64,000 nucleotides of DNA from Gracilaria vermiculophylla. Taxonomy: Eukaryota; Rhodophyta; Florideophyceae; Gracilariales; Gracilariaceae. This document shows positions 1 through 8,875 of the stretch, piece by piece. The first letter of the stretch is position 1, and each line of letters starts with the position of its first letter. Location of the stretch: the NCBI GenBank assembly GCA_019155205.2, contig JAHNZQ020000049.1, positions 1,077,842 to 1,141,841 of the forward strand. The letters run 5' to 3'. The notes under the pieces are model-generated. The model was given only the letters and a program-made list of their open reading frames with translations. It was not told the DNA's origin and did not search any database. A program made the position numbers and the translations under genes.

Positions 1-131
1 CAATAAGCTGACAAAGTGCTCCCCATGGCCGCGTATTAGTGTGACAATATCGGATGTATCCTATAAAATGCCCTCTCAACATGTCACGAGCCCTCCTGCC
101 CCTCTTTTCTTCGAACTTCTCTACGTTGCAG

Positions 132-196
132 CGCGACACATTACCTTTGTTCACATCCCAGACGATATAGACGTTCGTGAAACCATGGATCTATAC
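132..196 (+). CDS. Internal exon of an Sm-like (LSm) protein, partial gene
   Basis: A pyrimidine-rich tract ending in CAG at 129-131 precedes an open stretch that ends at a consensus donor GTAAGT (197-202). The encoded residues read RHITFVHIPDDIDVRETM. This resembles the last beta strand and following segment of Sm-like proteins, especially the LSm10/SmD1-like form with a YVHIPDDV core. Sm-like proteins form heteroheptameric rings on snRNAs or on mRNA decay substrates. Earlier exons would lie left of the window. The next exon could start at 239, giving a stop after three codons, or at 263, giving about 60 more codons to about 450. This rests on one short motif plus splice signals. An unrelated ORF by chance is possible. 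Confidence 0.38.
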
Positions 197-503
197 GTAA
201 GTCCCATGCACCCTTCCAGAAAACCGCGCGCTTTGCAGCACTATTAGGTTTGGACTGACCAGCAACACAAATATGAGAGCAGTCCAAACGATTGGAAGCA
301 GTCAAGTACGCTAGTTCCGGAGGAAAGCGGAGAAAAACCTAGCTTCCACGTCGTTGCATGCACTTTGAGAATTGTTGTCGATAATGCTTTTGATGCATGC
401 AGTCGCTCTCTTGACTTTGGCGCGTGCTCAAATGCTCCGGATCCGCCTTGACAACCGCATCGTAAAAGCACACCTGGCCATCATCAGGCAAGGAGAACAA
501 CGC

Positions 504-1451
504 TCACTTTGGAAGAGCCTTTATCTTGTTCAAAAGCTCAGGAACTGCTTCAAAAAGATCTGCAACAAGCCCATAGTCCGCCACCTGGAAGATGGGAGCG
601 TCAGCATCCTTATTGATAGCCACTATGGTTTTGGAATCCTTCATTCCGGCAAGGTGCTGGATCGCACCACTGAGTCCAACACCAATGTAAAGCTGTGGCG
701 CCACGACTTTTCCAGTTTGTCCCACTTGCATGTCGTTAGGCACATACCCAGAATCAACCGCTGCTCGCGTCGCGCCTACTGCCCCCCCCAGCTCTCTGGC
801 CATTTCCTCCAGCATTTGAAAGTTCTCTTTGCTCTTCAGACCCCTTCCGCCAGCGATGACTACTCCGGCAGCTGTTAATTCCGGTCCAGCACTTTCGGTT
901 GTCTGTTCCCCGATCCATCGCGAATGAACCCCTGACGCACAACTTTCAGCCTTTACTATATCCGCCAAACCACCACTGTTCTCTTCCACTGGTTCGAACG
1001 ACGTCGGCCGCACCGTTAGAACCTTAACATCCTCTGTGCACTTTACGGTTGCTAGAGCGTTCCCAGCATATATGGGCCTCACAAACACGTCGCTCTCCAC
1101 AACATCAATGATGTCCGAAACCGCAGACACGCCTAGCACACCCGCGACCCTGGGCAGGACATTCTTTCCGAATGAGTTTGCAGCAGAAATCAAATAACCG
1201 TACTGGTTTTCAAGGACTTGTTGCTGAATGACAGGGGTGGCTGACTCTGCTGTCGCGGGCGTTTCCTCCTCAACCGGGTACACGGTGCTAAGCGCATCCC
1301 ATTGAGAAGCCGCCTCGGCGGCAGCATTGGCTCCCTTTCCGATGAGTAGCAAATCAACCTTTCCGGAACCAACACACTTCTTCGCCGCCTGTATTGCGCT
1401 GCGCACGGCGACTGACGCTGTGTCGCCGACTACCAAAGCTTTGGCGCTCAT
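504..1451 (-). CDS. ETFA: Electron transfer flavoprotein, alpha subunit
   Basis: The 315-residue protein aligns along its length with mitochondrial ETF-alpha. ETF-alpha/beta takes electrons from acyl-CoA and other matrix dehydrogenases and passes them to ETF-ubiquinone oxidoreductase. Residues 1-150 are the alpha/beta nucleotide-binding-like domain, with the conserved [11 protein letters not shown] and [10 protein letters not shown] segments. The C-terminal FAD domain has SGGRGLK-like [40 protein letters not shown] and [14 protein letters not shown]. The family usually has a mitochondrial presequence of about 20-30 residues; this ORF starts directly at the mature domain ([10 protein letters not shown]). 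An in-frame stop lies eight codons upstream. Either the presequence sits on an upstream exon (AAAG just before ATG could be an acceptor) or targeting is internal. It is divergent from the fusion gene on the plus strand. Confidence 0.93.
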   Translation of the reverse strand: MSAKALVVGDTASVAVRSAIQAAKKCVGSGKVDLLLIGKGANAAAEAASQWDALSTVYPVEEETPATAESATPVIQQQVLENQYGYLISAANSFGKNVLPRVAGVLGVSAVSDIIDVVESDVFVRPIYAGNALATVKCTEDVKVLTVRPTSFEPVEENSGGLADIVKAESCASGVHSRWIGEQTTESAGPELTAAGVVIAGGRGLKSKENFQMLEEMARELGGAVGATRAAVDSGYVPNDMQVGQTGKVVAPQLYIGVGLSGAIQHLAGMKDSKTIVAINKDADAPIFQVADYGLVADLFEAVPELLNKIKALPK

Positions 1452-1827
1452 CTTTGATCGGCGACACGGCAGTCACGATCGCCTACCCGCGCGTCGAACT
1501 ACACCGTGCGCACTCAATGAAAGGAGGACTTGAGCTGGAGACGGACCCCTGGGGGGCGGGGGGGGGAGAAACGGCGAATTGTTGCAGTCTCGTAGGAATG
1601 TTACACTACTGCTTCAACAATCACGACGACAAGTGCTCATTGGGGAATGCAAATGCAGTATTTTAACAAAAATCGCCCTCAACGATACGGCCAATCACGT
1701 GACGCAATCTCCAAACGCTTTGAGCATTGCGCAAAGCGCGAGCAGGGCGGACACCGACGGCGGCGTAGAAACGCGCTCCCGTCGAGCTTCTTGCACACAA
1801 TCCGTGCCAGGACGACACGGGCGTCGC
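1452..1827. promoter_or_regulatory. Divergent promoter region with CCAAT plus CACGTG motif
   Basis: This interval separates the start of ETF-alpha (minus) from the chosen start of the ABM/iron-ADH fusion (plus). At 1691-1704 a CCAAT box runs directly into a CACGTGAC core (CCAATCACGTGACG), a compact composite of two common eukaryotic activator sites. Which gene uses it cannot be told from sequence. A short G run lies near 1551-1566. Confidence 0.35.
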
Positions 1828-4293
1828 ATGGCTTCTTTTCAGCACCTTGAGCACGTAGGGTTGAATAATTATGAACCAAACCCGAGAGCTGCCGCGTGTT
1901 TTGTCCACAGCTCTTCTTTGTTGAAACGGCCACGCCACGCCCCCGCATGGGACAATCGGTTGAGCTGTCGGAGGCTTGGGCGCGCAACTCCAACAAAGAA
2001 TGCGAGGCTTTGGAGACGTCGACCAGTCTGGTGCATGTCGTCGGGCGAGAAAGCCACAGCTAACAAAACGCAGTTTCGTGACCAGCATAACTTGAGCGGC
2101 GTCCTCCCGCAAGGAGCGTACACCGTGCTCTTGAGGGTGAAGATGAAAAGGGAATTGAACGCTGCCGAGGAGAAAATCATTCTGGCAGAGTACGCGAGAA
2201 AGAGCTGCGCTGAGCAGGGAGTGATCCGCTGCGACGTTTTGTTCCGAGTGGATAAGCTTGGGATTGCCAAAGATGACTTCTACGAAATATGGATATCATT
2301 TGCAGATGCGCGCGCGTACACTGAGCACGAACGAACCTCGCACGCGGCCAAGTTGCGTCTTTGCCTCGAAGACCCGTGCGGAGGGGATAGTTCGAAGCTT
2401 CTCACGAAACTTGCGCACAGTGTGTCCCTTCTAAGGCTGGTCAGGCCAGAAATTTCGGAATGGGTGTCTGCCTTCGACTACGAACCAGAGAACACCACCC
2501 CGATCACATCCAAGTTGCAGAGCAGTTTGAAGGTGAAGGATGACCCGGACAGAATTCGGAGGTCTTTGGATATGCTCATATCCAGTGTAGGGCTCGAGGA
2601 TGTAATAGTTTTGGTGGCGACAGCATGTGCGTTTTCAATAGAAAGCACGAGATCGCTTCGAAGTGAATGCGATGAGTATCTGACAGATATCGAGAAAAGT
2701 GCTGGAATTGTTCGAACAGGCATATTGGTCGACAAAAACGATCCGTACAGAATTATAATGATGACCGTGCATGACAGCGCGGACAAGGCAGGTGCGTGTT
2801 TCGATATGGAACTGGCAACGGACTTCATCACAGACGACGGATGGACGGTGAAGCGATGCCATGCCGTGTTTCCAGACAAGGTTGGGTGGGAGAAGAAGCT
2901 CAGCGAAGCGGATCAAAAGCGGTTCTTGGGTGATGTGGTGGACGATCGATTTGAAAAACTCGTTGAGGGGCCGGGTGCGTTGGTAAAATATGAGCGTGCA
3001 GAGGCGGAAGAATCAAAAATGAGACTGTTGCAAGGTGCGGGCTCGTTTGATATGCTCAAGCAGTGTATCAAGTCTATGACGCAGCCATCGACTGGGATTG
3101 TAAAGGCTTTGCTGATTGGGGGCTGGAATCCATCCAGGGTACATCCCGTTCTCGTGCAAATTGAATACGACAGATACAATGATCCGTTTGAGACACAGTT
3201 TCGTTTTGGACCACCGGTGAACAGCTCAGAAATCAGGACTGTAGATGTGAGAAGAGCGATGGAGGCAGTGGCGGACTATTGCCCCGATATCATCATTGGT
3301 TATGGAGGTGGAACTGTGATGGACATGGCGAAGCTGTTGGGAAGGCTGGGAAAGGCTTCAAACAGCGATCTCGAAATGTGTTTCAACTCCATCGACGGGG
3401 CGGCCGAAGACGACGCAGCGGCCATTGCAGTTGCAATAAGTTCACGACCCATTCCGGTAATACTGATCTCATCGACTGTCGGCAGCGGCGCCGAGATGAT
3501 CGAATGGTGCATTGTGGCAGGACAGCGAAAGGACGGTGCGATACGGCGGTTGCCGTTGTATTTCTATGACAGACCTGGAGCGGTGCGGCTTGTCACAGAG
3601 AAGACGGCTATACAAGAGCCGAGGTTAATCAGTCCGCGGCGTCTTGATGGAATTCACGCTTCGCAGGGGGCGTTGGAACTTGTGTGCTTAGCAATGGATA
3701 CTGTGATGTCGTTGCATGAACGTCTGGAGGAGCAGGCGTCGAAGTTTGCTGTTCGAGGACTGAGACAAGCGTACAGAGTGGTGATGGATGCGCGGAGAGA
3801 GCCTGAGAGCGGTTCGGGACATTCGCGGGACCCTCTGGTTGAAGCGAAGACTGTCATTGGGCTGGCATTGGATGGGTTGGGTCGACCGGGGGTTTGCCAA
3901 CGACTGTGTCTGGCAGTTGTGGATTCACTTGTGGACGGCAGACTGCCAACAGCGTTTCGGCAGGTTCTGACGCGTGTGACCATCGCAGTAGTGGAAGAGT
4001 GCATTGAAAATCGGGCGGAAGAAGCAAGGAGGGCGTTTTCAGAGGTGCTCAAGGCAACGAGACACAATCACCGCAAAGAGCTGGTGGCGGACATGCTGAG
4101 GAAGGCTGAAGACTGTGAGGTTTCATTGCTGCCGAGGTTGGGTGTGGTGCGGCGCAAGATACCGCACGTGGCAAAGCGCGTGAGCGGATACTTGCAAAGC
4201 GAGACGCTGAGCGCGTTGGAGCGCTACCTGTGCCAAGTGGAGGTGTTGGAGCGCGTTCTGTGGCGCGCAATCGCACAGGAATACGAGCTGTAG
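1828..4293 (+). CDS. Fusion protein: two ABM domains plus iron-type alcohol dehydrogenase-like domain
   Basis: From Met at 1828 the protein has 821 residues; the frame is open further upstream, and Met at 2035 would give 752. The first 70-80 residues are Arg/Ser/Ala-rich with few acidics, like an organelle leader. Two segments resemble antibiotic-biosynthesis-monooxygenase (ABM, dimeric ferredoxin-like) domains: about 2120-2360 (KRELNAAEEKIILAEYAR... IWISFADARAYTEH) and about 2700-2880 (GILVDKNDPYRIIMMTVHDS). From about 3090 the protein follows iron-containing ADH: GYGGGTVMDMAKLLG matches the GGGS-D-AK dinucleotide loop, and SSTVGSGAEM matches the TTAGTGSE loop. The usual metal ligands seem replaced (aligned Asp/His positions show Gln, Glu or Asp; for example DGRLPTAF where HG normally occurs). 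The enzyme may therefore lack iron or activity. The domain assignment is firm for ADH and moderate for ABM; function is unknown. Confidence 0.72.
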   Translation: MASFQHLEHVGLNNYEPNPRAAACFVHSSSLLKRPRHAPAWDNRLSCRRLGRATPTKNARLWRRRPVWCMSSGEKATANKTQFRDQHNLSGVLPQGAYTVLLRVKMKRELNAAEEKIILAEYARKSCAEQGVIRCDVLFRVDKLGIAKDDFYEIWISFADARAYTEHERTSHAAKLRLCLEDPCGGDSSKLLTKLAHSVSLLRLVRPEISEWVSAFDYEPENTTPITSKLQSSLKVKDDPDRIRRSLDMLISSVGLEDVIVLVATACAFSIESTRSLRSECDEYLTDIEKSAGIVRTGILVDKNDPYRIIMMTVHDSADKAGACFDMELATDFITDDGWTVKRCHAVFPDKVGWEKKLSEADQKRFLGDVVDDRFEKLVEGPGALVKYERAEAEESKMRLLQGAGSFDMLKQCIKSMTQPSTGIVKALLIGGWNPSRVHPVLVQIEYDRYNDPFETQFRFGPPVNSSEIRTVDVRRAMEAVADYCPDIIIGYGGGTVMDMAKLLGRLGKASNSDLEMCFNSIDGAAEDDAAAIAVAISSRPIPVILISSTVGSGAEMIEWCIVAGQRKDGAIRRLPLYFYDRPGAVRLVTEKTAIQEPRLISPRRLDGIHASQGALELVCLAMDTVMSLHERLEEQASKFAVRGLRQAYRVVMDARREPESGSGHSRDPLVEAKTVIGLALDGLGRPGVCQRLCLAVVDSLVDGRLPTAFRQVLTRVTIAVVEECIENRAEEARRAFSEVLKATRHNHRKELVADMLRKAEDCEVSLLPRLGVVRRKIPHVAKRVSGYLQSETLSALERYLCQVEVLERVLWRAIAQEYEL

Positions 4294-4697
4294 CGTGAAA
4301 GCACTGGCAAGGTGTGTTTTACATTATGCTGGACGGCGGTGCGTAGGAGGCGCATGTTTTCATGCTTGTGGCCGCCCTTGACATTCCCCTCATGCATAGT
4401 CTGCAAACATTTGGGCGTGTTGAGCAGTGCATGACACGCGTGTGACTGGTTGAAACACCAACACTCGGAACGCTTGACAAAGAGCGCTGTGGCACACACA
4501 AAGCACCAAAACAAGATCAAAACAAAAGCGCTCGTGTGACATGATGCGTATATGAGTTACGAGGAGAGAGAGGCACGCAAAGCTGGCAGGCGCCGTTCGC
4601 TACGACAGCGTGATCCAACGCAAACAAAGCATACTAGTGAGTTTTTGGTGGGAGATGATTGCGAGACAAATTCATACAAGCGGCAGGAGGAATAATA
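4294..4697. other. Intergenic, convergent 3' ends
   Basis: This lies between the 3' ends of the ABM/ADH fusion (plus) and the carrier gene (minus). No gene, RNA or repeat is recognised. The base composition is mixed and contrasts with the GC-rich island that begins inside the carrier gene. Confidence 0.6.
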
Positions 4698-5594
4698 TTA
4701 GTTGTCAGCAGACGGATTGAATCGTGTTCGCACGAGGCGCGATTCAATCTCCTTCCAGAGCAGAACAAATGTGGCTCCTTGCAGTCCGTTGGCGATCATC
4801 CTTGTCTTGAGTCCACGAGTGACAATGGAAGAGATGCCGTCTCGCTTGACGATCTTGCGCGCCACTTCGTAGTAGGACAAGCCCTTGTCACACGTCTGCT
4901 TGTTGGTGGCCACAACCTTGAAACCATTGGTGAAGATGTCAGCGGACATGGCGGCCAAGAAGCCCATGCCGCCGTTTCGACCGACCTTGGCCAGCAGCGG
5001 AGCGTCGTCAGACAGCGGAACGGCGTGCGACACGACGTTGACGGTGAAGAAAAACGGGAAATGGCCCACGAGGCCGGCGGAGAAACTGGCGGCGCTGCCG
5101 CGATACAAGCCGCCGAAGCCCGCGCTGCGAAAGCGATCGACGACGATGGAGAAGCCGTGCGGGCCGCGCACCTGCATGTTGGAGCGCACGGTCTCGAGCG
5201 GCAGCAGCGTGGCGCGCCACGCGGCGGCGGCGAAGCTGGCGCACAGCGTGTTGAGCGCGACGCTGTCGGTGGGCGCCAGCGTGAGCGCCAGGTTGTTGGC
5301 GGTGGTGTCGCCGAAGCGGCACAGCGTGACGTGCAAGAGCGTGGGCGCCAGGCCGGAGTAGAAGCGCTTGACGCCGCCCTGCGCGTACAGCAGGCGCAGC
5401 GCCTGGCGGAGCGAGGCGCCGGATCGGTACTGGAAGGCGGCCGTGGTGGACAGCCACATGAAGGAGGCGGTTTGGCAGGCGGCGGCGGCGGCGCCGGGCA
5501 TGCCGGCCTTGAGCGCGGACAGCGAGGGCATGGGCACGGGCACGGGGCGGCGCATGGGGGCGGAGGCGTCGGCGCAGCCGGCGGAGGAGTACAT
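4698..5594 (-). CDS. Mitochondrial carrier family (SLC25) protein, degenerate repeats
   Basis: Met at 5594 gives 298 residues, the normal carrier length. The frame is open further upstream, but those codons are Arg/Pro/Ala shadow sequence. Three repeats of about 100 residues can be seen. Repeat 2 keeps the signature PLETVRSNMQVRG (Px[DE]xx[KR]) followed by GFGGLYRGSAASFSAGLVGH. Repeat 1 (RFYSGLAPTLLHVTLCRFGD) and repeat 3 (AAMSADIFTNGFKVVATNKQT, then GLKTRMIANGLQGATFVLLW) keep the matrix-helix glycines and basic residues but have lost the canonical Pro of the signature. Carriers exchange metabolites across the inner mitochondrial (sometimes plastid or peroxisomal) membrane; the substrate cannot be read here. 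GC content rises steeply from the 3' to the 5' end of this gene, marking the edge of the GC island. Confidence 0.75.
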   Translation of the reverse strand: MYSSAGCADASAPMRRPVPVPMPSLSALKAGMPGAAAAACQTASFMWLSTTAAFQYRSGASLRQALRLLYAQGGVKRFYSGLAPTLLHVTLCRFGDTTANNLALTLAPTDSVALNTLCASFAAAAWRATLLPLETVRSNMQVRGPHGFSIVVDRFRSAGFGGLYRGSAASFSAGLVGHFPFFFTVNVVSHAVPLSDDAPLLAKVGRNGGMGFLAAMSADIFTNGFKVVATNKQTCDKGLSYYEVARKIVKRDGISSIVTRGLKTRMIANGLQGATFVLLWKEIESRLVRTRFNPSADN

Positions 5595-6190
5595 CTTGAC
5601 GGCCACAGCGGCGTCGCGCGGCCGCGCGCCGTCGCGCTGCCGCTCGGCGTCGGGCGTGGGAGACGATATGGTTCCGGCGGGGGGAGGGGCGGAGGGAGGT
5701 GGGGTAAGAGGGGAAGGGGGGGGGGGGGGGGGGGGGGGGAGGCGGCGCGGCGCGGCGCGGCGGCGACGGCGGAGGCGACGGCGGAGGCGACGGTCGGCGG
5801 CGCGCGCACGTGGATGGCGGCGTCGCGGCTGCGCCGCGCTGCGTGTGATTGGGCGCTGCTGCGGCGCGGCACTCGATGCGGCGCTCGATGCGATGCGCCG
5901 CGCCGCATCGCTGTGCATCATTGTGCGCTCGCGGCGTGCGCTCGCGCGCGCGCGCCGCACGACGCACACGTTGCGGCGCCGTGCCCCACCGCCTCGCCGC
6001 GTCTCCCGATGGGCGGCGCGCTTCTCCTTCGGGAAACGCTCCCCGAAGCGGCTGCGCTGCAGCGCGCGCGCGCGCGCGCGCGCGCTGCCTTCTTAAGCGC
6101 GGCGCGGCGCCCCTCCCGCCCGCCGCCCGCCCGTCCCCCTCCCCCAACCTCGCCGCCGCCTGCCGCCTTTCCGCCCAGCCTGCCGCACAC
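5595..6190. other. GC-rich divergent intergenic region with a G24 tract
   Basis: This is the spacer between the divergent carrier (minus) and the unknown protein (plus). It contains an uninterrupted run of 24 G at 5716-5739, CGG-rich repeats and a (CG)n-like tract near 6066-6084. No TATA-like element is obvious. It is probably the shared promoter. Confidence 0.5.
5716..5739 (+). repeat. Homopolymer G24
   Basis: Twenty-four consecutive G on the plus strand, flanked by further G-rich sequence. It could fold as a G-quadruplex and lies in the divergent promoter. Its length should be treated as uncertain because such runs are error-prone in sequencing. Confidence 0.85.
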
Positions 6191-7156
6191 ATGGCCGTCG
6201 AGCTGCCGTCGTTCTCGGTGGTGCCCAGCGCGCCGACGCCCGTGGCCCCCCCGCCGGCCACCGCGCGCCTCGCGGCTGCGCGCAGCGACTCGGCGCGCTC
6301 GGACAGCTCGGCGCAAGCGGCGGCGCAGCAGCCGTTCCCCAGCGAGCAGCACTTTGAGCGCTACCCGCGGCTGCGGCCGCACGCGTACCACGCGCGGCGG
6401 CCCGACAGCGCGCAAAACGTGCTGGCGCTGGTGCACAACGGCGCCAAGCGCGAGATCGCGGACCTGCTGCTGGTGGTGGTGCCGGCCATCGAGCGGCACG
6501 CGGCGCGCACGGCGTGCGCGCGGCGGCTGGGCGACGCGCCGGCGCTGGGCGAGCGGCTGCTGCGCTGGTGGTCCACGCTGCTGCGCGTGCTGTTCTTCGT
6601 GGCCGAGACGGACGAGGACGTGGCGGCGCTGGCGGTGCGGCCGGCGGCGCGCTTTGCGCGCAAGAGCGAGCAGGCGGCGCTCGGCGGCGCGCTGCAGCGG
6701 CGGCTGCGCTCGGTGCTGGACCGCTTCTCGTTCGGCATGGAGCCGACGCTGCGCGCGGCGGAGCGCGCGCTGGGCGACTTTGAGGCGCAGCCCGACGCGA
6801 CGCGGCTGCGCACGCTGGTGCTCAAGCTGACGGCCGTGGGCACGTTCATGCTGGAGGCGATGGACGCGGCGCTGCAGCTGGTGCAGGACGCCGGGGAGGT
6901 GTTTGAGGTGCAGATTGCGTCGCTGGAGCAAAGGGTGGCCAGCAGCATGAGCGCGTTTGGCAAGGCGCACGCGAATGTGTTTGTGTTTATCTTTGCGCGC
7001 TGGATGTCGGACGAGGCGGAGGTGAGGAGGTGGGTGACAAGGTACGGGGGCGTTCGCGCGCGCTGGTTCTTCGAGTCGTGGAAGTGCGCTCACTATGAGC
7101 AGCGTGAGTCGATTGTGGAGCAGATTGCAGCCACGTACGAGCGGGCAAGCGAGTGA
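6191..7156 (+). CDS. Unknown helical protein, possibly hemerythrin-fold-like
   Basis: The start at 6191 follows CACACATGG and gives 321 residues: a Ser/Ala/Pro-rich N-terminus of about 50 residues, then an apparently all-helical domain. The segment ALVHNGAKREIADLLLVV, then GERLLRWWSTLLRVLFFV and ETDEDVA, has the spacing of helix 1 and helix 2 of hemerythrin/HHE bundles. The second His position is not conserved, so oxygen or iron binding is doubtful. The C-terminal half has EVQIASLEQRVASSMSAFGK and a Trp-rich end. No family is assigned with confidence. The coding sequence is very GC-rich at the 5' end and visibly less so over its last 200 bases. It converges with the minus-strand coiled-coil gene. 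Confidence 0.55.
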   Translation: MAVELPSFSVVPSAPTPVAPPPATARLAAARSDSARSDSSAQAAAQQPFPSEQHFERYPRLRPHAYHARRPDSAQNVLALVHNGAKREIADLLLVVVPAIERHAARTACARRLGDAPALGERLLRWWSTLLRVLFFVAETDEDVAALAVRPAARFARKSEQAALGGALQRRLRSVLDRFSFGMEPTLRAAERALGDFEAQPDATRLRTLVLKLTAVGTFMLEAMDAALQLVQDAGEVFEVQIASLEQRVASSMSAFGKAHANVFVFIFARWMSDEAEVRRWVTRYGGVRARWFFESWKCAHYEQRESIVEQIAATYERASE

Positions 7157-7561
7157 CACGCTCGCTGATGGATGCGCTCGCTTTTGCTGAGTTAACTTTA
7201 ATAATTTTGTGTAGCTGTAGGGTCAAGACGTGACGTAGCTCTGTTACTAAGTAAACACACTGTTTGACTGTTTGCTGTTTACTACTAGACGCTGTTTTGC
7301 TGAGGGTATGGCAATGCAATGGGCGAGCTGAGGCGTTTGGTCGTACACAAGGCTGTTGTTGCTAGTGACTGCAAAGATAGCGCTCTCTGTGCATGGCGGC
7401 AATCCATGGCCAACTTGTGTGTGTGTGTGTGTGTCGTCGTGGATTCAGTAGCGCACGGCAGTTGTAGTAGTAGTAGTAGCTGTTGGGTGAGGCAAAACAC
7501 GCAATGTGTGCGGTGCTGTTTAGCAGTGAGTGGCAAGCAAAAAAAAAGGCATGAGCGGCGG
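7157..7561. other. Intergenic with (TG)n microsatellite
   Basis: A 3'-to-3' spacer of lower GC than its surroundings. It has TTAACTTTAATAATTTTG shortly after the upstream stop, a TAAGTAAACACAC motif near 7249, an alternating TG tract at 7416-7434, and a CTACTACTAC-like triplet stretch near 7462. Probably the 3' UTRs of both genes. Confidence 0.5.
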
Positions 7562-8875
7562 TCAGGCGAGGTTGGCCTCCTGCTCCTGCTCCTGCTCCTC
7601 CTGCTCCTCTTCCTCCTCCTCCTCCAGCTGCTGCAGCTGCTCCGGCTCGTCGTCGTGGTCGTGGTCGTGGTCGTCGCCGTCGTGGTCGCGCTGCTGCTGC
7701 TGCTGGGCGGTGGCCATGTACTTGCAGATGCGGGCGCAAACCTCCTTGACGACGAACGGCAAGACGAGGTGGTGCGGCGCGTCGGGCGCCAGGTCGTGCA
7801 CGGGGACGTGCGGCGGGGTGAGGGTGAGCAGCGGGCGCTGCGCGCCGTGCACGAGCTGCGAGCCGACGTGCAGCGTGTGCGTGACGCGGCAGGCGTCGAG
7901 GCGGCGGAGGCGGCGGGCGGCGGCGGGCACAAACAGCGCGGCGCAGATGTGGAAGGAGAGGCGCGCGTCGGCGGCGTCGGCGGCGGCGGCGGCGTCGGCG
8001 GCGGCGGCGGCGGCGGGCGGGGCGGGGCGGCGGACGCGCACGGCGGCGACGGCGGGCAGCAGCGGGGCGAGGGCGTTGAGGCGCTCCAGGCGGCGCAGGC
8101 GGGCGTGGAAGCGGCGGTCGGCGCGGCGGCGCGCGGCGACGCGCGCGGCGGCGGCGCGCGCGGCGGCGGCGGCTTGCTGCGCGCGGCGCTGCGCGGCGGC
8201 GGCGCGGCGCTGCAGGCGCGACACGGCGGCGTCGGCGGCGGCGGCGCGCGCCTGCAGCGCGGCGCGGCGCGGCGCCAGCAGCGCGCTGAGGCGGTCGCAG
8301 TGCGCGGGGAGCAGGCGGTCGACGTCGGCGGCGTCGGCGCCGAAGGCGGCCAGCAGCGCGGCCCACTGGCCGCGCGCGGCGGCGGCGGCCAGGCGCGCGC
8401 TGAGCGCGGCCGACGCGGCGCGGCGCGCGCGCGCGGCCAGCGCGGCGCGCGCGGCGCGCAGCGCGCGCTCGGCGGCGCACACGGCGCGCACGGCGGCGTC
8501 GAAGCGCGCGGCGGCGGCGGCGCGCGCGCGCTTGTGCTGGCGCAGGCGCGCCTTGGCGCGGCGCACGGCCAGCTCGGCCGCCACGGCGGCGTGCGCGCTG
8601 GGCAGGTCGTGCGCGCCGCGCGCGTGGCGCAGCGCGCGCAGGAAGGCGTGGCGGCCGGCCAGCGCCGCGCGCTGGTGCTTGAGGCAGCGCAGCTCCTCCA
8701 GCGCCGCGTGGATGCGCCGGTCCACCGGCGCGCGCTGCTCCGCGCGCGCCGCCGCCGCCGCCGCCGCCGCCGGCGCGATGAGCCGCTCGCGCGCGCGCTC
8801 GTACGGCGCGTCGCGCCGCAGCTCGGCCCACGCCGCCTCCAGCGCCGCACGCGCCTCGTGCTCGTCGTCGGCCAT
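7562..8875 (-). CDS. Ala/Arg-rich coiled-coil protein with C-terminal globular (RWD-like?) domain
   Basis: 437 residues from ATG at 8875. Residues 1-270 are long charged helices (Ala, Arg, Glu, Leu with few Gly or Pro), consistent with coiled coil. About 275-385 read as a compact beta/alpha domain ending LVLPFVVKEVCARICKYM. The tail is a His/Asp/Gln/Glu low-complexity tract (QQQQQRDHDGDDHDHDHDD, then poly-Glu). A coiled coil followed by a small terminal domain and helix is the plan of several kinetochore subunits (Spc7/KNL1, CENP-O/P, Spc24/25). No diagnostic motif supports that here, so it is only a suggestion. It is divergent from the zinc-finger gene. Confidence 0.6.
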   Translation of the reverse strand: MADDEHEARAALEAAWAELRRDAPYERARERLIAPAAAAAAAARAEQRAPVDRRIHAALEELRCLKHQRAALAGRHAFLRALRHARGAHDLPSAHAAVAAELAVRRAKARLRQHKRARAAAAARFDAAVRAVCAAERALRAARAALAARARRAASAALSARLAAAAARGQWAALLAAFGADAADVDRLLPAHCDRLSALLAPRRAALQARAAAADAAVSRLQRRAAAAQRRAQQAAAAARAAAARVAARRRADRRFHARLRRLERLNALAPLLPAVAAVRVRRPAPPAAAAAADAAAAADAADARLSFHICAALFVPAAARRLRRLDACRVTHTLHVGSQLVHGAQRPLLTLTPPHVPVHDLAPDAPHHLVLPFVVKEVCARICKYMATAQQQQQRDHDGDDHDHDHDDEPEQLQQLEEEEEEEQEEQEQEQEANLA

